Shown in pieces: positions 7,319 through 16,055 of a stretch of DNA of 39,586 bases (position 1 is the first letter of the stretch; each line of letters opens with the position of its first letter). A program made the position numbers and the translations under genes. The notes under the pieces were generated by a model that did not search any database, had not been told where the DNA came from, and saw only the letters and a program-made list of their open reading frames with translations. This DNA is from Brevibacterium sp. ZH18 (GTDB lineage: Bacteria > Actinomycetota > Actinomycetes > Actinomycetales > Brevibacteriaceae), in assembly GCF_022748595.1 (NCBI RefSeq), contig NZ_JALDSX010000032.1, positions 1-39,586 of the forward strand. The letters run 5' to 3'.

Positions 7319-8443
7319 TCACACCGGGCTGAGGCCCAGGGACTTCCCTGAGAGTCCGCGAGCGCGCTGTCCCAGCGCCGCGGCCATGGACGTGAACGCT
7401 TCCGCCGCTGGGGAATCAGGGTGCGCGAGCACGAAGGGGGTGCCGGCGTCTGAGCCTTCGCGGACCCGGGTGTCGAGCGGTATCTGGGCGATGAGCTCGA
7501 CCTCTGCACCCGTCGTCTCGGACAGATTCGCGGCAACACTGGCGCCGCCGCCGGTGCCGAAGACGTCCATCCTGGTGCCGTCCGGCATCTGCATCCAGGA
7601 CATGTTCTCGATGACTCCGGCCAGGCGCTGATTCGTCTGGGTGGTGATCGAGCCGGCGCGTTCGGCAACCTGCGCAGCCGCCTGCTGCGGCGTCGTGACG
7701 ACGAGCAGCTCGGACTGGGGCAGCAGCTGGGCCACGGAGATCGCGATGTCGCCGGTGCCCGGCGGCAGATCGAGGAGCAGAACGTCGAGGTCGCCCCAGA
7801 ACACGTCCGTGAGGAACTGCTGCAGGGCACGGTGGAGCATCGGTCCCCGCCAGACGACTGCCTGATTGGGCGGGACGAACATGCCGATGCTCATCACCTT
7901 CACGTCAAAGGCGACCTGAGGGATGATCATGTCGTCAACGCGGGTCGGCTGGCCGGAGAGCCCGAGCATCCCCGGGATCGAGAAGCCGTAGATATCGGCG
8001 TCGACGACGCCCACGCGCAAACCCGTCCGGGCCAAAGACACAGCGAGGTTCGCGGTGATCGAGGACTTGCCGACACCGCCCTTGCCGGACGCAATCGCAT
8101 AGACCTTGGTCAGGGAGTCGGGACGGTTGAAGGGGATGTCGCGGGACGAGCCGGCGCCCTGGAGCTTCTCACGCATCGCAGTGCGCTGTTCGGTCGTCAT
8201 CGTCCCCAGGACCACAGCCACCTCGGTGACGCCCTCAACCTGGGACACCGCTGCTGTGGTGTCCTTCGTGATCGTACCCTTGAGCGGGCAGCCGGCGATC
8301 GTCAGGAGCACGGTGACCGTGACCTTCCCACCCTCGATGGTGATGTCGTCGACCATGTCGAGTTCGACGATGTTTCGGCGGATCTCCGGATCGATGACGG
8401 TGGTCAGAGCGTCTCGAACGGCCTGCTCGGTTGGCTCAGTCAT
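7319..8443 (-). CDS. mrp: Mrp/ApbC/NBP35-type P-loop ATPase, Fe-S cluster carrier
   Basis: A 374-residue protein with an N-terminal MIP18/DUF59 domain (about 1-80, with conserved Cys52 in GCPL) and a C-terminal ParA-like ATPase whose deviant Walker A is GKGGVGKSS at 120-128, followed by DADIYGFSIP and DLPPGTGD. Family members carry and insert Fe-S clusters. The C-terminal CxxC that binds a bridging cluster in many homologues is not seen; the region reads MQMPDGTRMDVFG, as I recall for other actinobacterial Mrp. I chose the ATG at 8443, ten bases after AAAGGA, over a GTG at 8452 that is too close to the ribosome site. It is last in an operon after the MgtE/CBS and DUF1003 genes. Confidence 0.9.
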   Translation of the reverse strand: MTEPTEQAVRDALTTVIDPEIRRNIVELDMVDDITIEGGKVTVTVLLTIAGCPLKGTITKDTTAAVSQVEGVTEVAVVLGTMTTEQRTAMREKLQGAGSSRDIPFNRPDSLTKVYAIASGKGGVGKSSITANLAVSLARTGLRVGVVDADIYGFSIPGMLGLSGQPTRVDDMIIPQVAFDVKVMSIGMFVPPNQAVVWRGPMLHRALQQFLTDVFWGDLDVLLLDLPPGTGDIAISVAQLLPQSELLVVTTPQQAAAQVAERAGSITTQTNQRLAGVIENMSWMQMPDGTRMDVFGTGGGASVAANLSETTGAEVELIAQIPLDTRVREGSDAGTPFVLAHPDSPAAEAFTSMAAALGQRARGLSGKSLGLSPV

Positions 8444-8469
8444 GATGCCCACGTCCTTTCTCTCCCCGC

Positions 8470-8994
8470 TCAGTCCTCGCGGGGATTCCAGCCTACCTGC
8501 TCGTCGTCGGAGCCGTCATTCCGCTCATCCTCGAGTTCCTTGAGCAGGTCCTTGAGTTCGGAGCGGATGAAGTCGCGGGTCGCGACCTCGCGCATCGCGA
8601 TGCGCAGCGCGGCAACCTCCCGGGCGAGGAACTCGGTGTCGGCCAGGTTCCGTTCGGAACGCTGCCGATCGTGTTCGAACTCGACACGGTCGCGGTCGGA
8701 GCTGCGGTTCTCCGCGAGCAGGATCAACGGTGCGGCGTAGGAGGCCTGGAGCGAGAGGATGAGGGTGAGCAGGGTGAAGTTGAGCGAGCGCGGGTCGAAC
8801 TGCCACGACTCGGGCAGAAGGGTGTTCCACAGCAGCCACACGGCACAGAACACGCTCATCCCGACGAGGAACGCCGGGGTGCCCATGAAGCGGGCGAAAC
8901 CCTCAGCGCCGCGACCGAAGGTCTCCGGTGACATGGCGATGTTCGGGAGTTTGCGTTTGCTCGACCGGGGAACGTCGAAGTCGTCAGCAGCCAT
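8470..8994 (-). CDS. DUF1003 family membrane protein
   Basis: A 174-residue protein with two transmembrane helices (about residues 42-60 and 72-92) joined by a short loop with LLPESWQFDP. The second helix carries the family hallmark ILSLQASYAAPLILLAENR. A coiled-coil cytoplasmic tail rich in Arg and Glu follows, ending in an acidic segment. The AGGAGG ribosome site lies inside the end of the MgtE/CBS gene, whose stop is two bases upstream, so the three minus-strand genes form an operon. The molecular role of DUF1003 is unknown to me; pairing with an MgtE-like protein hints at ion or envelope homeostasis. Confidence 0.85.
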   Translation of the reverse strand: MAADDFDVPRSSKRKLPNIAMSPETFGRGAEGFARFMGTPAFLVGMSVFCAVWLLWNTLLPESWQFDPRSLNFTLLTLILSLQASYAAPLILLAENRSSDRDRVEFEHDRQRSERNLADTEFLAREVAALRIAMREVATRDFIRSELKDLLKELEDERNDGSDDEQVGWNPRED

Positions 8995-8996
8995 CT

Positions 8997-10271
8997 CTAT
9001 CGCCTCCTGTGATCATCGCGTCCGGTGGTGCGCCAGTCCTCGGGCAGCAGTTCGTCGAGAACGTCGTCGACGGTGACCACTCCGATGAGATGGTCGTTCT
9101 CGTCGGTGATGGGCACCGACACCAGATTGTAGGCCGCCAGCAGCTTCGTCACCTCTCCCAGAGGGGAGTCCGGCGGCAGCGGTTCGACCTCGGTGTCGAG
9201 CATGATCCCGACAGCCTCGTGCGGAGGATGGCGCAGCATCTCCTGGATATGGACGATGCCCAAGTACTTGCCCGTCGGAGTCTCGACCGGCTGCCGGCAG
9301 ACGAAGACCGCGGCGGCCAACGCGGCGGGCAGATCCTCCCGGCGGACATGCGCAAGCGCCTCGGCGACCGTGGTCTCCGGGGTCAGAATGACGGGGTCGG
9401 TGGTCATCAGGCCACCGGCAGTGTCGTCATCGTAGGACAGCAGGGTGCGCACGTCCTCGGCGTCGTCGGGTTCCATCAGGGCGAGGAACCGTTCGGCCTG
9501 TTCGTCGCTGAGCTCGCCGAGGAGGTCGGCGGCGTCGTCGGGCTCCATCTCCTCGAGGACGGTCACGGCGCGGTCGATGTCCAGGGCAGAGAGCAGTTCG
9601 ACCTGCGTCTCATCGGGCAGCTCCTCGATGACGTCGGCCAGGCGTTCGTCGTCGAGGGCACGGGCGACCTGGAGACGACGTTGGGGGTTCATCTCGAACA
9701 GGACGTCGGCGAGGTCGGCGGGCTTCGTGTCCTGGTAGGCCGCAATCAGCTGAGTGGCCTCCTGATCGACCGTGGAATCAGCTGGGTGGTCGGCATCGGA
9801 CCATGAGATCTGCTTGGTCTCTCCGCGGCGCCGGAAGGCGGCGAAGGCGCTGCGCTCGGGGACCCGACGGACGAAGAGGCGGGTGACCTCCCAGTCCTTG
9901 CTCACCTGCTGCTCGATCCCAACGTCTTCGACCTGGATGGGGGAGTTGTCCTCCCGCAGACGCAGACGGCGGTCGAGGAGGTCGTTGACGACGAGGGTCT
10001 CCGAGCGTCGCTGTTCGAACCGGCGCATGTTGACCAGACCGGTCGTAATGACCTGCCCGGAGTCGATCGAGGTGACCCTGCCCATCGGGACGAACACGCG
10101 ACGTCTGCCCGGGACTTCGACGACGAGACCGATGACGCGGGGGAACTGGCGCATGGTTGCCCGGTAGACGATGACCACGTCCCGGACGCGGCCGACCTGA
10201 TCGCCGAGCGGGTCGAAGACCGGGACAGCGATGAGGCGGGCGACGAAGACACGTTTGGGTGGACCACTCAT
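8997..10271 (-). CDS. PRC-barrel/MgtE N-terminal/CBS domain protein without channel
   Basis: A 424-residue soluble protein. The first 80 residues resemble a PRC-barrel (VFVARLIAVPVFDPLGDQVGRV). The middle (about 175-285) is an MgtE_N superhelix with repeated ADVLFEMNP, ADVIEELPD, ADLLGELSD and LLSYDDDTAG segments, and a pair of CBS domains follows to about residue 410. The five-helix Mg2+ channel domain of true MgtE is missing, so it cannot conduct ions alone and is more likely a Mg2+- or nucleotide-sensing regulator. Rv1232c of M. tuberculosis has, from memory, the same form. TAGTCT lies seven bases before its ATG (complement of 10279-10284), suggesting a leaderless operon mRNA. Confidence 0.85.
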   Translation of the reverse strand: MSGPPKRVFVARLIAVPVFDPLGDQVGRVRDVVIVYRATMRQFPRVIGLVVEVPGRRRVFVPMGRVTSIDSGQVITTGLVNMRRFEQRRSETLVVNDLLDRRLRLREDNSPIQVEDVGIEQQVSKDWEVTRLFVRRVPERSAFAAFRRRGETKQISWSDADHPADSTVDQEATQLIAAYQDTKPADLADVLFEMNPQRRLQVARALDDERLADVIEELPDETQVELLSALDIDRAVTVLEEMEPDDAADLLGELSDEQAERFLALMEPDDAEDVRTLLSYDDDTAGGLMTTDPVILTPETTVAEALAHVRREDLPAALAAAVFVCRQPVETPTGKYLGIVHIQEMLRHPPHEAVGIMLDTEVEPLPPDSPLGEVTKLLAAYNLVSVPITDENDHLIGVVTVDDVLDELLPEDWRTTGRDDHRRR

Positions 10272-10278
10272 GGAATCA

Positions 10279-10284
10279 AGACTA
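10279..10284 (-). promoter_or_regulatory. -10 element of the MgtE/CBS-DUF1003-mrp operon
   Basis: TAGTCT on the minus strand, seven bases before the ATG at 10271; leaderless type. Confidence 0.5.
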
Positions 10285-10340
10285 CGGGGTCATCGGGGAC
10301 GTCGGCGCAGACCTCCATGGGTCGGACAGTGATTCGCACA

Positions 10341-10395
10341 CATCACCTTGTGTTCATCGGAGCGTCTTGTCGCAGTCATTCAGCAGACTCTCAGC
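10341..10395 (+). promoter_or_regulatory. Candidate PHO-box-like array of 11-bp units
   Basis: Successive 11-base units read CATCACCTTGT, GTTCATCGGAG, CGTCTTGTCGC, AGTCATTCAGC and AGACTCTCAGC. The first two and the fourth resemble the GTTCACC-type direct-repeat unit described for PhoP binding in Streptomyces. The array ends just upstream of TAGGGT (10401-10406), a plausible -10, so it would cover the -35 region, which fits activation of the phosphoesterase gene that follows. Assigned by eye only. Confidence 0.4.
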
Positions 10396-10450
10396 CTCCC
10401 TAGGGTCATTTCTCGGCACATCTACCGAAGACAGAGAACAGGAGACATCT

Positions 10451-12379
10451 ATGTCCGAAAGACGACTCAGGCCGTCCGTGGTGACGGGGTTGAGCGCGTG
10501 CGCCGCGCTCACTCTGCTGGCACCGTTCGCCGGTGCGACCGCCGCCGCGGCAGCCGATGCACCCGCCGAGATGTATGAGGGACACGTTCAGGTCGACCGA
10601 GGAAGCGCGGCGAATGACGATGTCCTCAAGGGGCAGGTGTTCGATGACGTGAACGAGAACTCCAAGCTCGATGGGGATGAGAAAGGCATTGCGGGTGTCG
10701 CCGTCTCCAACGGCATCGACGTCGTCCAGACCAACGGACAGGGAGCCTACGAGCTGCCGGTGCGCGACAACATGACGGTCTCCGTCACTCAGCCCTCCGG
10801 GTGGCAGGTGCCCGTCGACTCGGACAACTTCGCTCAGTTCAGCTACAACCACATGCCCGAGGGCTCACCAGAGCTCAAATACGGCGGGATCAAGCCGACG
10901 GGGTCCACCCCGAAGGCCGTGAACTTCCCGATGGTCGAATCCGCAGCGACCGCCTCGGCGGAGCAGAACTGCCCCATTGCCGCGGATACCCAGGCCTACG
11001 ACATGACCGAGATGGGCTATGCCCGCGACGGAGCAGTCGCCGATCTCGCCGACCGCACCGACTACAAGGCGTGCGGCGTCCTGCTGCTCGGCGACAACGT
11101 CGGCAACGACCTCAGCCTCAACGACGAACTCCGCGACATCTACTCGGAGACGAACGGGCCCGTCCGCGCAGCCCCGGGCAACCACGACATCGACTTCGAT
11201 GCAAGCGACGACTCGCATTCGCTCGACACATTCCGTGACCAGTTCGGTCCGGCGAACTACTCCTACGATGTCGGCAAGACCCACTTCGTCGTGCTCGACA
11301 GCATCGACTACTCGGGCAACCCGTCGACGCGGAAGTACAAGGAGCAGATCGGTGAAGACCAGCTGAAGTGGCTGGACAACGATCTGGCAAACGTGTCGAA
11401 GAACGCGCAGGTCGTCATCGCCACTCACGCTCCGATCCTCACCCACAAGCAGGTCGTCGTCGACGATGCGAAGGACTTCTACGACGTCATCGCCGACTAC
11501 CCGAACGCCGTGACCGTCGGCGGACACACCCACACGCAGGAGAACCTCGTCGCCGGTGAGAAGCGCGAGGAATGGGCGAAGGAAGGCATCGACGAACTGC
11601 CGAACACCCAGATCGTGGCCGGAGCCGTCTCCGGCGACTGGTACTCGGGCGGTCGCAACGCCGATGGACTCCCGTTCTCCTTCACCGGTGACGCCTCGGA
11701 ACCCGGTGTGCTGACCCTCTCCTACGACGGAGCCGATCGCAGCGAACGCTACACCGTGCGCGGCGAATCCGATGACCACCAGCTGCTCCTCGGCGTGAAC
11801 TCTCCCGAGTGGCGCGACTGGGCGCAGAAGGCCCAGGACTGGCAGGACGCGAAGAAGGCCGGCGACGCCCCGGAGGCGATCTCCGAGCGCGTCGTGACCC
11901 GCAGCGACCTCAAGCAGGGCGACACATGGCTGACGTCGAGCTTCCTCGCCGGAACCTCAGATGCCGACGTCGAGGTCAGCTTCGACGGCAAGTCTCCCGT
12001 CGTGGCCGAGCACACTCAGCCCGGTAAGGGCGAGGCACTGAACAAGGGCTGGGAGTACACGGACCCCTACACCGCTTCGCAGAACCTGCGGACCTCGGGC
12101 AATGTCGGACAGTCGAGCTCGCACCTGTGGCGGGCGGAGATTCCGGCAGGACTCGACCTCGGCACGCACAGTGCAGAGGTCACCGGCACCGACCGCTACG
12201 GTCGTGAGTTCACGAAGTCCGTGCGCTTCACGGTCGTCGAGGACGAAGCTGCGGCGCAGACCGCGTCGAAGAAGCAGCTGGCCGACGACGGCGTGGACCT
12301 CAAGCGCGAGTCCGCGACCAAGGACGCGAAGCGTCCGGGTCTCGACTCCGAAGAGGCCAAGGCAGCTCAGGCCGACTGA
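10451..12379 (+). CDS. Secreted calcineurin-like metallophosphoesterase
   Basis: A 642-residue exported protein. A Sec-type signal peptide (basic start, hydrophobic 10-30, alanine-rich cleavage region near 35) is followed by an SdrD/CNA-B-like beta domain (FDDVNENSKLDGDEKGIAGV, a MetallophosN-type segment), the catalytic domain (about 170-420) and a C-terminal MetallophosC-type beta domain with a Lys/Glu-rich tail. Metal ligands seen are D179, D215 (GDN), N244-H245 (GNHD), H326 (THAP) and H359/H361 (GHTH). The usual first DxH reads DTQ, so Q181 replaces a histidine. The start has GGAG six bases upstream. Phosphate scavenging outside the cell is the likely role, given the possible PHO box. There is no cell-wall anchor motif. 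Confidence 0.86.
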   Translation: MSERRLRPSVVTGLSACAALTLLAPFAGATAAAAADAPAEMYEGHVQVDRGSAANDDVLKGQVFDDVNENSKLDGDEKGIAGVAVSNGIDVVQTNGQGAYELPVRDNMTVSVTQPSGWQVPVDSDNFAQFSYNHMPEGSPELKYGGIKPTGSTPKAVNFPMVESAATASAEQNCPIAADTQAYDMTEMGYARDGAVADLADRTDYKACGVLLLGDNVGNDLSLNDELRDIYSETNGPVRAAPGNHDIDFDASDDSHSLDTFRDQFGPANYSYDVGKTHFVVLDSIDYSGNPSTRKYKEQIGEDQLKWLDNDLANVSKNAQVVIATHAPILTHKQVVVDDAKDFYDVIADYPNAVTVGGHTHTQENLVAGEKREEWAKEGIDELPNTQIVAGAVSGDWYSGGRNADGLPFSFTGDASEPGVLTLSYDGADRSERYTVRGESDDHQLLLGVNSPEWRDWAQKAQDWQDAKKAGDAPEAISERVVTRSDLKQGDTWLTSSFLAGTSDADVEVSFDGKSPVVAEHTQPGKGEALNKGWEYTDPYTASQNLRTSGNVGQSSSHLWRAEIPAGLDLGTHSAEVTGTDRYGREFTKSVRFTVVEDEAAAQTASKKQLADDGVDLKRESATKDAKRPGLDSEEAKAAQAD

Positions 12380-12392
12380 GTCTGAGAGTCAC

Positions 12393-12425
12393 AAAGGCGC
12401 CGACATCATCGATGTCGGCGCCTTT
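12393..12425. terminator. Intrinsic terminator after the metallophosphoesterase
   Basis: A perfect 15-bp stem AAAGGCGCCGACATC / GATGTCGGCGCCTTT with a three-base loop, flanked by A and T residues so that it can act on both the phosphoesterase and the converging P1 peptidase transcript. Confidence 0.8.
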
Positions 12426-12449
12426 CGCCTGTCCTGAACGGAGCCGGTC

Positions 12450-13526
12450 TCAGCCGAGGGCCGTGAACGCCGCCGTGAATTCGGGGGCGATGTCGGCCAG
12501 TGTCGGCGGCTGATCCCAGGACGCGTCGACGGGTACCGCGGACACGTGCGCGTCGATGATCGCCAGGCTCAGCGCATCTGCGGCCGCTGCGGTGATCGAG
12601 ACCAGGTCGAGAGTCGAAGCTACGAAGTCCGTGGGCATCCCGACTTCGCCCGTGGCGATGCCGAAGACCGTGTCACCGTCGAAGAGCGTGTGCGAGGGAC
12701 GCACGGCACGGGCGATGCCCGCATGCGCACCTGAGGCCATGCGTGTGACCTCGGCCGTGTCCAGTCGTGCGTCGGTCGCGACGACGGCGATCGTCGTGTT
12801 CTTCGCCGAGGCGGTCTGCTCCGTGGCATCGGGAAGAGCGGGCAGGGAACCGAGCGGCGGCAGATCGAATCCGAAGGAGCGCAGCAGGGGGTCCGCCCAC
12901 AGCGTGCCGTCGGGCATCCCGATCGATCCCAGAGGATTGGCCGCGACCAGTGCCGCGACCGTGTAGCCGCTCGGCAGGCGGATCGCGAAGGAGCCCAGCG
13001 AACTGCGCATCGTCTGCATTCCGGACCGGGCACCTAGTCCCACACCGAGGCTGCCCCGCACGTCCGTGCGCACCGCGGTGTCGTTCGCCGCCGTCAGCGC
13101 CGCCGACGCCGCTGCGGCGCCGTCGTCCGCGGTCGGCGGCCGAGGAGTGCCGTCCCCGCGGCCGAGGTCGAAGATCGCGGCCGCCGGCACGAGGGGAATG
13201 ACCGTGTCCGCAAGTCCGGCGGCAGGGAATCCCCGGCCCGCCTCGGCGAGGGTGGTCACGGCTCCGGACACGGTGGCGAGACCGAAAGCCGACCCGCCGG
13301 TGAGCACGATGGCATCCGCCCCGTACGAATGGGTGCCGGGAGCGATGACGTCGGTCTCGTGGGTCGCGGGACCCCCACCGCGGACGTCGACGCCGATGCG
13401 TGCGCCGGGCGGGGGCAGAATCGTGCTGACCCCCGTCAGGCGCTCACGCGTGAAGTGACCGGCGTGGCCGAGCGTGATACCCGGGATCTCGAGGAGTCCC
13501 CGGCCTCGCACCGGTCGCGGGGTCAT
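12450..13526 (-). CDS. P1 family (S58, DmpA-like) peptidase
   Basis: A 358-residue member of the DmpA/BapA N-terminal-nucleophile aminopeptidase superfamily. Hallmarks are the early LTGGSAFGLATVSG segment, and the later stretch NTTIAVVATDA followed by VTRMASGAHAGIARAVRPSHTLFDGDTVF. These enzymes self-cleave before the nucleophile (Ser or Thr) of the second motif; here the candidate is the Thr of NTT. Known relatives release N-terminal D- or beta-amino acids, but the substrate here is undetermined. I chose the ATG at 13526, whose ATGA overlaps the stop of the Xaa-Pro aminopeptidase gene. Translational coupling to that gene suggests a joint role in peptide breakdown. Confidence 0.87.
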   Translation of the reverse strand: MTPRPVRGRGLLEIPGITLGHAGHFTRERLTGVSTILPPPGARIGVDVRGGGPATHETDVIAPGTHSYGADAIVLTGGSAFGLATVSGAVTTLAEAGRGFPAAGLADTVIPLVPAAAIFDLGRGDGTPRPPTADDGAAAASAALTAANDTAVRTDVRGSLGVGLGARSGMQTMRSSLGSFAIRLPSGYTVAALVAANPLGSIGMPDGTLWADPLLRSFGFDLPPLGSLPALPDATEQTASAKNTTIAVVATDARLDTAEVTRMASGAHAGIARAVRPSHTLFDGDTVFGIATGEVGMPTDFVASTLDLVSITAAAADALSLAIIDAHVSAVPVDASWDQPPTLADIAPEFTAAFTALG

Positions 13527-15040
13527 CGGCCCTGCACCCACGCTTCGACCTCGGCCCGAGTGCGGGGGAAGTCAGCGGAGAGGTTCTCGACGCCGTCGGC
13601 GGTGACCAGGACGTCGTCCTCGATGCGCACGCCGTTGCCGCGGAATTCGGCCGGCAGCAGCAGATCGTCGGTCTTGAAGTACAGACCCGGTTCGATCGTG
13701 AAGACCATGCCCGGTTCGAGTACTGCGTCGAGGTACATCTCGGCACGGGCCTGAGCACAGTCGTGAACGTCGAGGCCCAGATGGTGGCTGGTGCCGTGGA
13801 CCATCCACCGGCGATGCTGCTGGCCCTCGGGAGACAGGGCTTCGGCGGCCGAGACCGGCAGGATGCCGAACTCCTCGAGACGAGCGGCGATGACTTCCAT
13901 CGCCGCTTCGTGGATCTCCCGGAACCTGACCTCGCGATTGACGTGGTCGGCGGCGACCGCGAAGGCTGCGTCCGAGGCCTCGAGGACCGCGTCGTAGATC
14001 TTCGCCTGGACGTCGCTGAACGTCCCGGAGACAGGCAGCGTGCGAGTGATGTCGGCAGTGTAGAGCGAGTCGGCCTCGGCACCGGCATCGACGAGGACCA
14101 TGTCGCCGGGGCTGACCACTCCGTCGTTGCGGATCCAATGCAGGGTGCACGCGTTGTTGCCCGCCGCTGCGATCGTGTCGTAGCCGATGCCGTTGCCGTC
14201 CGAGCGGGCAGCGGTCTCGAACGCGGTCTCGATGACGCGCTCACCGCGGCGGTGCTCGAGTGCCTTGGGCAGAGCGGCGACGACGTTGTCGAAGCCGGCG
14301 CGGGTGATCGCGACCGCTTCGCGCAGGGCCGCGACCTCGTGGTCGTCTTTGATCAGACGCAGCTCGGAGAGCATCTGGGTCAGCTCGGCGTCACCGGCCT
14401 CAGAGGTCTCGAGATCGGCTTGGACTTGAGTCCGGGCGAGATCGATGACCGAATCGATGCGGGAATCGGCCTGACGTACGAGGCGGACCGAGATCGAACC
14501 GAGGTCCTTGGTGATCGCATCGTCGAGGGTCGCCGAGTTCTCGGTGGCGATCCCGGTCATGGTCCTCATCGCCTCGAGGTCGGCGCGTGGACCCACCCAA
14601 TACTCACCGTAGCGGGAGTCGGAGAAGAACTCGACGGTGTCCGATCCGGCACGCGGACGGAAGTAGAGGGTTACGGTGTGCGTGTCGTCGTCCTCGGGTT
14701 CGAAGACTAGGACGGCGTCGGGTTCGGAATCGGCTTCGAGCCCGGTCAGATGTACGAACGCCGAATGGGCGCGGAAACGGTAATCGGTGTCATTGGACCG
14801 GACCTTGAGTCCGCCGGCGGGGACGACGAGCCTCTCACCGGGGAACGCGGCAGACACCGCGGCCCGACGGGCGGGGGTGAAGCCGGCCGCTGCCAGGGCC
14901 TCGGCATTGAGCGGGGTGCGGTCCCAGCCCTCGGCGACGAAGTCGCGGAACGCCTGGGAGTTCGGACGGTGGGAGCGGTTGTTCACGCGATCGTCGAGGG
15001 TCTGAGTGGTCTCGGAGCTGGTGTCGTTCTGCGCAGTCAT
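13523..15040 (-). CDS. pepP: Xaa-Pro aminopeptidase (M24B)
   Basis: A 505-residue pita-bread metallopeptidase that removes an N-terminal residue preceding proline. It has the N-terminal AMP_N domain (about 45-200) with FRAHSAFVHLTG and the C-terminal M24 domain. Metal ligands can be read in VDAGAEADSLYTADITRT (two Asp), HGTSHHLGLDVHD (His), FTIEPGLYF (Glu) and GVRIEDDVLVT (Glu). I chose the ATG at 15040: TATAAT stands six bases before it, and the 35 residues upstream of it are not family-like. It is coupled to the P1 peptidase downstream. Confidence 0.93.
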   Translation of the reverse strand: MTAQNDTSSETTQTLDDRVNNRSHRPNSQAFRDFVAEGWDRTPLNAEALAAAGFTPARRAAVSAAFPGERLVVPAGGLKVRSNDTDYRFRAHSAFVHLTGLEADSEPDAVLVFEPEDDDTHTVTLYFRPRAGSDTVEFFSDSRYGEYWVGPRADLEAMRTMTGIATENSATLDDAITKDLGSISVRLVRQADSRIDSVIDLARTQVQADLETSEAGDAELTQMLSELRLIKDDHEVAALREAVAITRAGFDNVVAALPKALEHRRGERVIETAFETAARSDGNGIGYDTIAAAGNNACTLHWIRNDGVVSPGDMVLVDAGAEADSLYTADITRTLPVSGTFSDVQAKIYDAVLEASDAAFAVAADHVNREVRFREIHEAAMEVIAARLEEFGILPVSAAEALSPEGQQHRRWMVHGTSHHLGLDVHDCAQARAEMYLDAVLEPGMVFTIEPGLYFKTDDLLLPAEFRGNGVRIEDDVLVTADGVENLSADFPRTRAEVEAWVQGR

Positions 15041-15046
15041 ACCCTC

Positions 15047-15112
15047 ATTATAGGCACTGGGCCAGACAGTGCGCTGGTGAGGACGGGCAACGTGGGCAAC
15101 TCCGGATAGACT
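15047..15112. promoter_or_regulatory. Divergent leaderless promoters of pepP and the PHP gene
   Basis: The minus strand has TATAAT (complement of 15047-15052), six bases from the pepP ATG. The plus strand has TAGACT (15107-15112), seven bases from the PHP-gene ATG. Neither has a Shine-Dalgarno sequence between promoter and start. The 54 bases between them hold no clear -35 match. Confidence 0.6.
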
Positions 15113-15119
15113 GAATGGC

Positions 15120-15977
15120 ATGGTCATCGATCTCCACGTGCACACTGCGTTCTCCGACGGTACTCAGACCCCGTCCGAACTCATTTCCGAGGCGTCGATG
15201 GAGGGCATCGACGTCATCGGGGTCACCGACCATGACACCACCGCAGGGTGGGCTCCCGCCGAAGAGGCGGCCCGGGTGTACGGCCTGGGCCTGGTCCGCG
15301 GCATGGAGATCTCGTGTCGGCACGAGGGAATCAGCGTGCATCTGCTGTCCTACCTCCACGACCCCTACGACACAGGCCTCGCCGAGGTCGTCGTCGAAAC
15401 TCGCCGCGCCCGCATGGACCGCACCCACCTCATCATCGAACGCCTCGCCGAGGACTACCCGATCGACATGGACGCCGTTCTGGCTGTCGCCGGTGAGGAT
15501 GCGACGATCGGCCGCCCGCACATCGCCGATGCGCTCGTGGCCGCTGGGATCGTCGAGACACGGTCGGAGGCCTTCGCCTCCATCCTCTCCAGCCACGGCA
15601 AATACCATGTCAGCCTGCCGACGATCGATCCGATCACAGCGATCCGACTGATCCGTGAGGCCGGGGGAGTCTCGGTCTTCGCCCATCCGCGGGCTGCGAT
15701 GCGCGGACTCGTCGTCTCCGACGCAGCGATGGCTGACTTCATTGCGGCTGGCCTCGACGGCCTCGAGGTCGATCACCGCGACAATCCGCACAGCGAGCGT
15801 GAGGTGATGCGTCGCCTCGCCAACGAGCATGACCTCATCATCACCGGATCCAGCGACTACCACGGCACGGGAAAGCCCAACCGCCTTGGTGAGCACTCGA
15901 CGAGCGAGCACATGTTCAAGAAACTCCTCGACCGGGCCAACACCAGGCCCGGGGGAGTCGACTTCATCCAGGGCTGA
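15120..15977 (+). CDS. PHP-domain phosphoesterase (TrpH/RNase AM-like)
   Basis: A 285-residue PHP-family metal hydrolase. The metal-binding histidines are visible as DLHVHTAFSDG (residues 4-14), TDHDT (about 39-43), the GMEISC glutamate, the central GRPHIADALV, VFAHPRA and a C-terminal GSSDYHGTGK. The spacing fits the TrpH/YciV type, which in E. coli acts on short RNA 5' ends and on 3',5'-nucleotides; this specificity is an inference from family. It is transcribed alone from a leaderless-type promoter and followed by a strong terminator. Confidence 0.87.
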   Translation: MVIDLHVHTAFSDGTQTPSELISEASMEGIDVIGVTDHDTTAGWAPAEEAARVYGLGLVRGMEISCRHEGISVHLLSYLHDPYDTGLAEVVVETRRARMDRTHLIIERLAEDYPIDMDAVLAVAGEDATIGRPHIADALVAAGIVETRSEAFASILSSHGKYHVSLPTIDPITAIRLIREAGGVSVFAHPRAAMRGLVVSDAAMADFIAAGLDGLEVDHRDNPHSEREVMRRLANEHDLIITGSSDYHGTGKPNRLGEHSTSEHMFKKLLDRANTRPGGVDFIQG

Positions 15978-15994
15978 ACGGTCCCCGGAATCGA

Positions 15995-16023
15995 CGAAGG
16001 CCCCGACGATGTCGGGGCCTTCG
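15995..16023. terminator. Intrinsic terminator between the PHP gene and the DEAD-box helicase gene
   Basis: A perfect 13-bp stem CGAAGGCCCCGAC / GTCGGGGCCTTCG with loop GAT. It lies between two converging genes and could stop both. Confidence 0.75.
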
Positions 16024-16055
16024 TTCAGCTCATCAGCTCAGCGGGAGTATTGATC

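Noticed and set aside
10272..10450. Riboswitch in the leader of the metallophosphoesterase gene
   Set aside because: The leader from the likely start near 10413 is about 38 bases, too short, and no conserved riboswitch core is seen.
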